This document shows, in pieces, positions 35,382 to 43,863 of a stretch of DNA of 64,000 bases. Origin of the DNA: Sphaerisporangium melleum. GTDB lineage: Bacteria; Actinomycetota; Actinomycetes; Streptosporangiales; Streptosporangiaceae. Each line of letters begins with the position of its first letter. Within the stretch, counting starts at the first letter, position 1. The notes beneath the pieces were generated by a model. The model was not told the origin of the DNA and ran no database searches. It saw only the letters and a list, made by a program, of their open reading frames with translations. A program made the translations under genes and the position numbers. The stretch covers positions 62,785-126,784 of the forward strand of contig NZ_BMNT01000011.1 of NCBI RefSeq assembly GCF_014646695.1, read 5' to 3'.

Positions 35382-36874
35382 GGAGGGGACTCCAAGTTCA
35401 TCCGGAGTCGAGAAACGCGCATATGGTCGCGTCCGGCCGGTGATCCGGGCGTAGTGAATTACGCTTCCGGGCGATCACATGAAGGTTCTCGTGAACAGGC
35501 GGTGAGTTGCGGTGAAACGTCGAAATGGAAGAGATGTTCGGCGTCCGAAGGGCGAAAGGGACTCGTGTCTCTTTGTCCTGTCTTGACTGGTTGAATCGGT
35601 CCAAACTGCGGACGGAGTGCCGATCGATGACCGTGGAAGATGATGCGAGGGTGCCCTTGACCCTCGGGTGAAGCTACGTTCAAGCGGTTCGCGAGCGGAT
35701 TTCGCGAAAGTGTCGTCGACGATCAGGATCTGATGGAGATCTGTCGTGGGTGAGGCGCGGTGATTCCGGCTTTCCCCTCACCTGTCGCACATGGCGGCAC
35801 GCTTGTCATGTGCACCACCTAAGCATCGACGGCAGGGCTCACGCAAGTCCTCGGATGCAGATGGAATGGCAGATTCGTGCCACGGTCACACGTAGTGATG
35901 GTGGTGCGGAAATGTTCACTTAGTCCTGGTTTTTCGGCGCATATGAATGTTTCTCAAGAACCTGCAACAAACTCGGCGTTCGAGTTCACTGGCGCGCGGA
36001 GGTCACGGTGCTGCCGGCGATGTCGACGGTGAGGTCGCCCACAGTGAACACGCCTGGCGCGACAGCACAGATTCGATCATGACGCGATCCATTCGAGGAT
36101 GATTCGCCGAGGTCAGGGCCTGGCGGCGGGGTCCAGTGGAGCCACGGGGCGGTCTTCGGCGGTGAGCACCAATGCGACCGCCGGCGCCGCGTGGCGGCCC
36201 GCCCGCTCTGGCATGGGCACCGCTGCCGCGATCTCTTGCGGAGATCGGCCGCAGATGATGTTCGAATATTTCCGATCCTGCGGAGTGGCGCATTTTCGCT
36301 TTTCGGTCACGGCGGAAAGTGGAACAGTGCGAGCCGGGTAGATATAACACTCGGGTCGAGCTTGTCAACACCGCCTGCACGGATCCGGAGATCTAGCATA
36401 ACGGTCAATGGCCACAATGCGCTCCAGGGATACGGACACCACGAAGAACACCGTTATCATGGCATGAAATCCACAATTGGCCGCTGTGTCCCGGGGCATA
36501 CCCGCAGCCTCTCGGCATCCGGGACGATTGACCTGCTCACTCCGGACATTCTGCCCGTTATGCTCCTCCCTGGTGATCGTCGGCCAAAGCCTCTCGCTCT
36601 CGCCGCTTCTCTGGGGAAGAATCCAGTCATGGCTCCCCCGCACCGGCGCTGACGTTCACCCTCGTCACCTTCGAGTCGACGGCGGTTCTCCGAGACGAAG
36701 CCAAGGACCTCGTATGCACCATCTCGCGGGCCACCCACGCCGAAGTCATACGGTCACGCTCTTCTCCGCCCGCACCGGCCGGATGTCCGTGATGTTCAAT
36801 CCGGTGCTCGCGTTATCCGACGTTCGAACCGTCGAGTCGGACGCCTCGACTCGACCCCCACCCGAGAGGACCCC
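35382..36874. other. 1.5-kb low-coding divergent region
   Basis: Long gap between the decarboxylase operon and the amine oxidase gene. It is AT-richer than the flanks and holds no intact gene, only a short response-regulator-like relic at 35986-36310. Both operon promoters must lie here; no convincing -35/-10 pair could be fixed by eye. Confidence 0.6.
35986..36310 (-). pseudogene. possible response-regulator relic
   Basis: Two frames look coding by codon use. Around 36113-36240 one frame reads ...PAVALVLTAEDRPVAPLDPAAR, like the strand 4-loop part of receiver domains; further left another frame reads GVFTVGDLTVDIAGSTVTSARQ then stops at 35986, like the start of an OmpR/SARP DNA-binding domain. 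A shift of frame and loss of the rest would explain this. Similarity is short, so the call is tentative. Confidence 0.3.
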
Positions 36875-38818
36875 ATGACCACCCTGACCACCCCGGTTTC
36901 CAGCCTCACCGCGACCGAGATCGAGCGGACCGCCGCTCTGGTACGCGAGGCCGGCCTGGCGGGCGAAAGCGTCCGCTTCGTCTACGTCGGCCTGCTCGAG
37001 CCGCACAAGCGAGAGGTGCTCGCGTTTCAGGCCGGTACCGGGCCCAGGCCCGACCGCCGGGCGCGAGTGCTGCTGTTCGACACCGCGACCGGCGACGCCT
37101 GGGACGTGACCGTCGACCTCACCGCCGGCGCGGTGGCCGCGATCTCCGACGTCGACGGCTCCCACGGCGGGATGCCGATCTTGGTCGAGGAGTTCATGTC
37201 GGTCGATGGGATCCTCGCCCAAGAGCCCGCCTGGGTCGACGCGCTGGCCAGGCGCGGCCTGACCACAGAGCAGGTGAGATGCGCGCCGCTGTCCGCCGGC
37301 GCCTTCGACCTGCCTGGCGAGGAGGGCAGGAGGATCATCCGGGTGCTGTGCTTCGCCACTTCCGACCCCAACGGTCACGTCTGGGCGCACCCGGTGGACG
37401 GGCTGAGCGCCTACGTCGACCTGGTGGCGAGGAAGGTGACCGAGGTCCTGGACAGCGGTGTCCTCCCGCTGCCGGAAGAACTGAGCGAATTCCATCTCCC
37501 ACAGGGGCGCCCGGCACCGTTGGAGACCTTGAGACCCATCGAGATCACCCAGCCCGACGGGCCGTCGTTCCAGGTCGAGGGCGACCGCATCTCCTGGGCG
37601 AACTGGTCCTTCCACTTCGGGTTCGACGCCCGCGAGGGCCTGGTGCTCCACCAGCTGGCCTACGCCGACCCCGACCACGACGGCGAGCTGCGGCCGATCG
37701 TCTACCGCGCCTCCATCGCCGAGATGGTGGTGCCGTACGGAGACCCGGCGCCGGTCCGGTTCTGGCAGAACTACTTCGACACCGGCGAATACCTCTTCGG
37801 CCGGTTCGCGAACTCGCTCACTCTGGGCTGCGACTGTCTCGGCGAGATCCACTACATCGATGTCGACCTGGCCGACGAGGACGGCACCGTGCGGCGGATC
37901 CCCAACGCGATCTGCCTGCACGAGGAGGACTACGGCACGCTCTGGAAGCACACCGACATCTACACCCCGAACTCGGCCGAGGTCCGCCGCCAGCGCCGTC
38001 TGGTGATCTCGTTCTTCACCACGGTCGGCAACTACGACTACGGCTTCTACTGGTACCTCTACCTCGACGGCAAGATCGAGTGCGAGGCCAAGCTCACCGG
38101 CGTCCTCTTCACCTCGGCCTACCCCGGGCCGCGAGAGCGGCCCTACGCCGGCGAAGTGGCCCCGGGACTGGGCGCCCCGTTCCACCAGCACCTGTTCAGC
38201 GCTCGCCTCGACATGATGGTGGACGGCCTCCGGAACGCGGTCGACGAGGTCGACGCGGTCCGGGTGCCGGTCTCGCCGGAGAACCCTTACGGCAACGCCT
38301 TCAGCTACGCCCGCACCCGCATCGAGAGCGAGGCCGAGGGAGCGCGCAGTGCGGACGCCTCGGTCGGGCGGACCTGGCACGTGGTGAGCACCGAGCGCAC
38401 CAACCGGCTCGGTCAGCCGACCGGCTACGTACTGCACGCCCAGCAGAACCCGACCCTGCTGGCGGACCCGTCCTCGTCGATCGCCGCGCGAGCGGCGTTC
38501 ACCACCCGGCACCTGTGGATCACCCGGTACGCGCCCGAGGAGCGGTACCCGGCCGGCGAGTTCGTCAACCAGAACCCCGGAGGCGACGGTCTGCCGGCGT
38601 ACGTCGCGGGTGACCGGCCGCTGAACGGCGAAGACGTCGTGCTGTGGCACACCTTCGGCGTGACCCACTTCCCGCGGCCCGAGGACTGGCCGGTGATGCC
38701 CGTCGACCACACCGGATTCTCCTTGACGCCGTACGGGTTCTTCGACCGCAACCCCACGCTGAACGTGCCCGCCGGCGAGGCCGAGCACTGCGGCGACCAC
38801 CACCACCACGGCGACTGA
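36875..38818 (+). CDS. copper amine oxidase (TPQ type)
   Basis: 647 residues, the size of Arthrobacter phenylethylamine oxidase. It oxidises primary amines to aldehydes with release of NH3 and H2O2. Y387 in GNYDY is the topaquinone precursor; D302 in YFDTGEYLFG is the catalytic base; H437, H439 (HQH) and H612 are the copper ligands. No signal peptide, hence cytosolic. The C-terminus ends in an odd HCGDHHHHGD, a possible metal-holding tail. GAGAGG precedes the ATG. Divergent from the decarboxylase operon, whose amine it may consume. Confidence 0.93.
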   Translation: MTTLTTPVSSLTATEIERTAALVREAGLAGESVRFVYVGLLEPHKREVLAFQAGTGPRPDRRARVLLFDTATGDAWDVTVDLTAGAVAAISDVDGSHGGMPILVEEFMSVDGILAQEPAWVDALARRGLTTEQVRCAPLSAGAFDLPGEEGRRIIRVLCFATSDPNGHVWAHPVDGLSAYVDLVARKVTEVLDSGVLPLPEELSEFHLPQGRPAPLETLRPIEITQPDGPSFQVEGDRISWANWSFHFGFDAREGLVLHQLAYADPDHDGELRPIVYRASIAEMVVPYGDPAPVRFWQNYFDTGEYLFGRFANSLTLGCDCLGEIHYIDVDLADEDGTVRRIPNAICLHEEDYGTLWKHTDIYTPNSAEVRRQRRLVISFFTTVGNYDYGFYWYLYLDGKIECEAKLTGVLFTSAYPGPRERPYAGEVAPGLGAPFHQHLFSARLDMMVDGLRNAVDEVDAVRVPVSPENPYGNAFSYARTRIESEAEGARSADASVGRTWHVVSTERTNRLGQPTGYVLHAQQNPTLLADPSSSIAARAAFTTRHLWITRYAPEERYPAGEFVNQNPGGDGLPAYVAGDRPLNGEDVVLWHTFGVTHFPRPEDWPVMPVDHTGFSLTPYGFFDRNPTLNVPAGEAEHCGDHHHHGD

Positions 38819-39064
38819 GAGACCGGCTCCCCGAGCAGAGCACGCGGCTCATGCCCCATCGAAGGCCAGGGGCAGCGCTGCGGACACGCCCTCGAAAGGG
38901 CCTTCGTTCTCGGACTTGAAATGGTCGTCGCCCGCTGACGGTCTTCCAGGGCGCCGCGGTTCCGGCTCGCCAAGGTGCCCTGGTCCACGTCGATGAGGCA
39001 TGCTCGCCGCCCCCGCTAGAGAGGGCAGGATGGAGATCCCATAGCAAAGACGACAAGGATCCAC

Positions 39065-39640
39065 ATGACCGTCGTAGTTCACAGTCCCCCGCGCGAAGAG
39101 GGTTCCTCTCTGCTGCTCCGGCTCTGGACAGAAGACGACATTCCCGAGTTGATCGACGCCTACCGCGATCCCGTCATGCGCCAATGGACCAGGTTCCACG
39201 TCAATGACGAACAGGACGCCCGGCGGTGGATAGAGCTGCAGAGAAAAGGCTGGAACGACGGTGACCGGCTGAGCTTCGCCGTCATCGAATCGGCGGCTGA
39301 GAACGACCGCCCCCGCCTGGTGGCCAATGTGGTAGTGAAAGGGTACGTCGCCGGCGGAGACTCCGCCGAAGTAGGTTATTGGACCACCCACGCAGTACGC
39401 GGGCGAGGTATCGCCGGCCGGGCTCTCGAGTTGCTGACGACCTGGGCTTTCGAGAGGTTCACCCCGCACGGATTGAAATGCCTCAGGTTGCTCCACCAGG
39501 TCGACAACCACGCTTCTTGCCGAGTGGCGCAAAAGTGCGGGTACGGCTTGGCCGAGATCGTTCCCGCTCGACCGCCCTTCCCCAACGACGGACACGTTCA
39601 CATCCGGCGCGCTCCTCAGGAATCCATCTCCTACGGGTGA
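39065..39640 (+). CDS. GNAT-family N-acetyltransferase (RimJ-like)
   Basis: 191 residues with the GNAT core: VGYWTTHAVRGRGIAGRALELL is the acetyl-CoA-binding beta4-alpha3 unit (R-G-R-G-I-A), and RLLHQVDNHASCRVAQKCGY is the usual C-terminal motif. Probably acetylates a protein N-terminus or a small amine. AAGGATCC precedes the ATG at 39065. Lower GC than the genes around it. Monocistronic. Confidence 0.85.
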   Translation: MTVVVHSPPREEGSSLLLRLWTEDDIPELIDAYRDPVMRQWTRFHVNDEQDARRWIELQRKGWNDGDRLSFAVIESAAENDRPRLVANVVVKGYVAGGDSAEVGYWTTHAVRGRGIAGRALELLTTWAFERFTPHGLKCLRLLHQVDNHASCRVAQKCGYGLAEIVPARPPFPNDGHVHIRRAPQESISYG

Positions 39641-39690
39641 CCGTGCAAAGCCCCTGCCGTGCGACTTCCGCCCGGCTGAACCCCGGCGCC

Positions 39691-39721
39691 TTGACCTCAA
39701 GCCTGCTTGAAGTTGCATGCT
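39691..39721 (+). promoter_or_regulatory. SoxR-type promoter box
   Basis: -35 TTGACC, 19-bp spacer and -10 CATGCT. Across the -35 and spacer lies CCTCAAG-CCTG-CTTGAAG (39695-39712), which matches the SoxR dyad (CCTCAAG-N4-CTTGAGG) with one change. It is the same promoter design as at 2233-2263. Predicted to switch on the downstream oxidoreductase gene under redox-active stress. Confidence 0.7.
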
Positions 39722-39759
39722 CGGGGTTCACGTCAGCGACCTGATGGGAGTCGGGCGGC

Positions 39760-40731
39760 ATGCGGGTGGTTCGGGTGGTCCGGTTCGGGGGTCCGCAGGT
39801 GCTGGTGCCGGGTGAGGCGCCGGATCCGGTGGCCGGGGAGGGCCAGGTCGTGGTCGATGTGGCGGTCGCCGGCATAACGTTCGTCGAAACACAGATCAGG
39901 CGTGGCATCGACAAATGGCATTCCATGCCGTCACTGCCCTATGTGCCGGGCGGTCTGGTGGCCGGACGGGTGAGATCGGCCGGGACGCAGGTGGATCCGG
40001 CCTGGCTGGGGCGGCGCGTCCTCGCCGGTACCGGAGAGACCGGCGGTTTCGCCGAGCGGGCGGTGGCCGCGGTAGAAGACCTGTTCCCGGTCCCGGACGG
40101 ACTGGGCCTGCCGGAAGCGGTCGCGCTGCACAGCGATGGCAGCACCGCGCAGGGACTGGCCGAGAAGGCCGCCATCCGCGCGGGCGAGTGGGTCCTGGTC
40201 GAAGCGGCCGCCGGTGGCGTCGGCAGTCTGCTGGTGCAACTCGCCGTCGCAGCGGGCGCTCGGGTCATCGGAGCCGCCCGCGGAGCACACAAGCTTGAGG
40301 TCATTCGTGAACTGGGCGCTGAGGCCGCGGTCGACTACACCGAACCCGCCTGGACCAGGCGAGTGCTCGAAGCGACCGGCGGCGCGGGACCGGATGTGGT
40401 GTTCGACGGCGTCGGCGGACCGATCGGGCGGGCCGCGTTCGAGGTGACGGCCCGCGGTGGCCGGTTCTCGGTGCACGGCGCCTCAAGCGGCGAGGTCACC
40501 CTCATCGATCCTGCGGAGGCACGGTCGAAGGGCGTGGACGTGATCGGCATTGAGCAACTCTTCGATTTCAGGCCGAACCTGGTGCGGTGGGCGGAGCAGA
40601 TGATGTCCCACGCCGCCGCCGGCCTCGTCCGGCCGATCATCGGGCAGACCTTCCCCCTGGAACGCGCCGCCGACGCACACGCGGCGATCGAGAACCGCAC
40701 CGCCATAGGTAAGACCCTGCTGCTGATCTGA
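39760..40731 (+). CDS. zinc-binding-dehydrogenase/quinone oxidoreductase (MDR family)
   Basis: 323-residue NADPH-dependent medium-chain reductase. The cofactor motif AAAGGVGSLLVQLAVAAGAR (about residues 149-168) and the family ends (GKTLLLI) are clear; structural zinc cysteines are absent, as in quinone reductases. Reduces quinones or enones. In Streptomyces coelicolor a similar oxidoreductase belongs to the SoxR regulon, which fits the SoxR-type box upstream. No MerR-type gene is adjacent, so the regulator is encoded elsewhere. Confidence 0.85.
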   Translation: MRVVRVVRFGGPQVLVPGEAPDPVAGEGQVVVDVAVAGITFVETQIRRGIDKWHSMPSLPYVPGGLVAGRVRSAGTQVDPAWLGRRVLAGTGETGGFAERAVAAVEDLFPVPDGLGLPEAVALHSDGSTAQGLAEKAAIRAGEWVLVEAAAGGVGSLLVQLAVAAGARVIGAARGAHKLEVIRELGAEAAVDYTEPAWTRRVLEATGGAGPDVVFDGVGGPIGRAAFEVTARGGRFSVHGASSGEVTLIDPAEARSKGVDVIGIEQLFDFRPNLVRWAEQMMSHAAAGLVRPIIGQTFPLERAADAHAAIENRTAIGKTLLLI

Positions 40732-41051
40732 CGAAGCGGCGGCGCTTCGAGCAGGAACAGCCGAAGCCCAGCAAAAGGGACCGACCGTCCCGGCGCCCAC
40801 TCTCTCCCGACCCCCTGCCGGGCCGGACTCGCAGGCGCTGTCCTTCGAGGCATCGAGCAGAGGACGCACACCTATGCGCACGTCCTGCCGGAGGCCGGAC
40901 GAGAGGCCGTCGATGTGGACGCCAAGGAGCCAGTCGGATGGGTGCCGGAAGCATAAAGGCCGGACTCCCAAGACGGGGTCCGGCCCTGCTGGCTGTAGCG
41001 GATGACTGTACTGCGGGCCGAAGCAAGGCCCAACACGCCTGTTTTCGCAGG
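40732..41051. other. intergenic region with an integrase relic
   Basis: 320 bases between the oxidoreductase gene and tRNA-Lys. The only coding trace is the integrase C-terminus at 40840-40956. Confidence 0.6.
40840..40956 (+). pseudogene. tyrosine recombinase C-terminal remnant
   Basis: About 39 codons ending IEQRTHTYAHVLPEAGREAV ... EA before TAA at 40954. HTYAHVLPE is the catalytic-tyrosine end of phage-type integrases. Everything upstream is lost. It lies 95 bases from a tRNA-Lys gene, a typical integration target, so it marks an old decayed element. Confidence 0.7.
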
Positions 41052-41123
41052 TGGGCCGCCAGGGACTCGAACCCTGAACCTACGGATTAAAAGTCCGCAG
41101 CTCTGCCATTGAGCTAGCGGCCC
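41052..41123 (-). tRNA. tRNA-Lys (UUU)
   Basis: Cloverleaf intact: acceptor GGGCCGC/GCGGCCC, T-arm GGTTCGAGTCC, anticodon loop CTTTTAA giving UUU. CCA is not encoded. Confidence 0.95.
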
Positions 41124-41349
41124 GGATGGAATGCAGAGTACTGAGCGTACCGCGCCTCGCGCGACTGCCTATCACCTCTCGTGAGGCGCAAGGGCCGCGT
41201 CAGGGCGACCCCGACTCCACTACGGGTGGTGCCCTCTCAGGGTACGGCTCAAGCAGCGGGTTCTCGCCGTTCGGCTTCAGGGCGTCACCAGGGTCCGGCC
41301 AGGGGGAATCCCGATGTGCGGAGAAGGAGCCTCGGGGCAGTCTGAAGGC

Positions 41350-41829
41350 ATGAACGAGATGAACCTCCACGGTCACCCCACGAAGGAACTCCGTCGCACC
41401 CGCCAGGGCAGGATCATCGCCGGCGTGTGCTCCGGCGCGGCCGAATTCATCGGCGTCGACGCCAACATCCTGCGGCTCGCGCTCGCCGTCGCCACCTTCT
41501 TCGGTGGCCTCGGCGTGGGGATCTACGCCGTCGCCTGGCTGCTGATCCCGCAAGAGGGCAAGAGCGGCTCCATCGTCCAGGACCTGATCAACAAGCAGAA
41601 GAACGACAGCGGTTCCGCCTGGCACCAGGTCTCCTCGCACTGGCAGTCGAAGGCGCCGCAGAACGGTCCGTCCCCCTACGGCGACCAGGGTGCCTGGCAG
41701 GCCCCGCAGGACGGGCGTCCCGCCGACGGCGCCTACCAGTCGCCCTACGCGCCCCCCGCTCAGCCCCAGTCGCCCACGTCCGGGAACCGGCCGCAGTCGC
41801 CCGTGGACGAGCCGCCGGCGAACGTCTAG
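41350..41829 (+). CDS. PspC-domain membrane protein
   Basis: 159 residues. Residues 10-65 are a PspC domain (RRTRQGRIIAGVCSGAAEFI ... GIYAVAWLLIPQ) with one long hydrophobic segment; the tail is a Pro/Gln/Ser-rich disordered stretch. PspC proteins sense or respond to envelope stress in other bacteria. The ATG at 41350 is used; a GTG at 41314 with GGGGGA upstream is possible. Its end overlaps that of the convergent MFS gene by four bases. Confidence 0.83.
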   Translation: MNEMNLHGHPTKELRRTRQGRIIAGVCSGAAEFIGVDANILRLALAVATFFGGLGVGIYAVAWLLIPQEGKSGSIVQDLINKQKNDSGSAWHQVSSHWQSKAPQNGPSPYGDQGAWQAPQDGRPADGAYQSPYAPPAQPQSPTSGNRPQSPVDEPPANV

Positions 41830-43118
41830 GACACCTGGGCGCGGACCCTGGCGATGATCTCGTGACGAGTTTCGGTCCAGAGCACGGCGAGCAGTGCGGC
41901 GACGCACAGCCCGGCCGCCCCCGCGAGGGCGACCACCGGCTCTGGACCGAGCACCTGGGCGGCGGCGCCTCCGACGAGGATGCCGGCGCCCTGAGCGGCG
42001 AGCAGGCCCGACTGCACCAACCCGAACGCCTGGCCGCGGCGGCCGGGCGGCACACACTGGACGAAGGCGGTGTTGGCGGCGAGTTGGTACGCCCCGCCCA
42101 CTCCCGCGAGGATCCACAGGCCGAGGACGACGGCCAGTGGAGGCCGCAGCGCACACCCGATGAGGGGCGCGCAGCTGAGCATGGCCAGCCATCCCATCGA
42201 CCGCAGCCGCCCCGCCGGTGGTACGAACCGGCTGAACAGGAAGGCTCCGATCACCGTTCCGGTGGGCATGGCCGCCATCAGCAGGCCGGTGATCAACGTG
42301 ACCTCGCGCGCGTCGCCGCCCAGCGTCGCGGCGTACGGCACGGCGATGCCCTCGGGAAGCACGTAGAAGCCGCAGAGCCACGCGAACAACACCAGAGTGC
42401 GCAGCCGCCGGTCACCGAAGACCAGCCGGGTCCCCGCCTTGGTCGTGGCCCACATGGAGGCGTGGACGCCGTTCTCGGGCGCCGGAGGGGGACGCCTGCG
42501 CACCCAGACGGCGAGGATCAGCGCCGAGGCGAGGAAGGTGACCGCGTCCAGCGCGAGCCCCTGGTAGGCGCCGATCGCCGCGATGACCCCCGCTCCCGCC
42601 GCGAAGCCCAGCATCTGCACGGCCTGGTTCGTCATGTTCTGCAGGGCGGAGCCCGCGACGTACCGGTCGCCGTCGAGGATCTCCGGCAGCAGCGCCGCGC
42701 GGGCCGCGGTGAACGGCGAGCTGAGCAGCACGACGCAGAACACCAGGACGCACAGCACAGGGAACGGCATGCTCGGCACGGCCATGAGGCCGACCAGGAT
42801 CGCCCGGACCAGGTCGCACACGACCATGACCGTGCGGCGCGCGTACCGATCGGCGAGTCCGGCCAGCACCGGGCCACCGATGATCGGGGGCAGGTAGGTC
42901 AGGGCGTAGACGGCGGCGGTGGCGAGCGGAGAACCCGTCCGGTCGAAGACGAGGAGCGCGAGCGCCACCTGGGCGAGTTGGTCCCCGAGCAAGGACAGAC
43001 ATTGACCGGCCCACAAGGCTCGGAACTCGCCAATGGCGATGACCTCGCTGTACGTCGCCTGGCTTTCGAACGAGCGGCGGTGCCGCCCGGGCAGCCGGCC
43101 TGGCCGTGTGGCCGCCAT
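41826..43118 (-). CDS. MFS transporter
   Basis: 430 residues with about 12 membrane helices. The loop 2-3 motif GLADRYARRTVM is the MFS signature, and the family resembles enterobactin-exporter/macrolide-type (EntS-like) permeases. A drug or siderophore efflux role is likely. Starts at the ATG at 43118; the first 25 residues are basic. Confidence 0.85.
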   Translation of the reverse strand: MAATRPGRLPGRHRRSFESQATYSEVIAIGEFRALWAGQCLSLLGDQLAQVALALLVFDRTGSPLATAAVYALTYLPPIIGGPVLAGLADRYARRTVMVVCDLVRAILVGLMAVPSMPFPVLCVLVFCVVLLSSPFTAARAALLPEILDGDRYVAGSALQNMTNQAVQMLGFAAGAGVIAAIGAYQGLALDAVTFLASALILAVWVRRRPPPAPENGVHASMWATTKAGTRLVFGDRRLRTLVLFAWLCGFYVLPEGIAVPYAATLGGDAREVTLITGLLMAAMPTGTVIGAFLFSRFVPPAGRLRSMGWLAMLSCAPLIGCALRPPLAVVLGLWILAGVGGAYQLAANTAFVQCVPPGRRGQAFGLVQSGLLAAQGAGILVGGAAAQVLGPEPVVALAGAAGLCVAALLAVLWTETRHEIIARVRAQVS

Positions 43119-43368
43119 ATGACTCCGGTGGGCTCACTATGCCTTTCCTGACAGTCCGTGTTCAGTATGTCACGCACCGTGCCGGGTCCGCGCGTGGTTG
43201 GCCGAACCTCGTCGGCGCGAGCGTCTTTTCAGGCACTGCTGTGCAGGATCACGCCCGGATGGCGCCGACCCACCCGCTCTGGCGATGGGACCTCTGCGCC
43301 CTACGCCACCGCTGAACGAGGCCGGCCGAGCTTCTCGGAAAGGCGCGTCGAACAGGAGCTATGGCGGC

Positions 43369-43710
43369 CTACCAGCCCAGTTCGTGGAGGCGATCATCGT
43401 CGATCCCGAAATGGTGGGCGATCTCATGAATCACCGTGATCTGTACCTCCTCGACGACCTCGTCCTCCGTGTCGCAGATCTCGCAGATCGGGTTGCGATA
43501 GATCTCGATGCGGTCGGGAAGCACGCCCACGTACCAGTCGCCTCGCTCGGTGAGCGGGATACCGGTGTACAGCCCGAGCAGGCCGGGCTCCGGCGGGTCG
43601 TCCACGACCACCATGACCACGTTCTCCATGACCTGGGCCAGTTCGGGCGGGATCGTGTCCAGCGCCTCGGCGACCAGTTCCTCGAACTTCTCCCGCGAAA
43701 CCTCCACCAC
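43369..43710 (-). CDS. small zincin-like metallopeptidase
   Basis: 113 residues. The zinc site HEIAHHFGID (H-E-x-x-H) lies near the C-terminus, preceded by ITVI; the N-terminus EKFEELVAEALDTIPPEL is typical of this small actinobacterial family, sometimes called minimal MMP-like. Substrate unknown. ATG at 43710. Confidence 0.87.
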   Translation of the reverse strand: MVEVSREKFEELVAEALDTIPPELAQVMENVVMVVVDDPPEPGLLGLYTGIPLTERGDWYVGVLPDRIEIYRNPICEICDTEDEVVEEVQITVIHEIAHHFGIDDDRLHELGW

Positions 43711-43863
43711 CGGTCAATCGTGTCATTGACCGGGAGGCGCCACGTACTCATCGCGGCGCGACATGCGTGCGAACCCAGGATGAACCGTCTTGACCGCCAC
43801 CGACACGCGAGCTGACACCGCGCCGCTATGAGATGTGCGGGATTATCGGGTAGGCAAGGGGCG

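Noticed and set aside
36191-36652. 153-codon plus-strand frame before the amine oxidase gene
   Set aside because: No ribosome site and random-like composition in a low-coding region.
36746-38809. Long open frame on the minus strand opposite the amine oxidase gene
   Set aside because: Composition is Gly/Val/Arg/Asp-rich shadow of a high-GC gene; the plus-strand gene has all catalytic residues.
29878-38818. NRPS/PKS-type biosynthetic cluster
   Set aside because: One adenylating enzyme and one decarboxylase but no carrier, condensation or ketosynthase domains.
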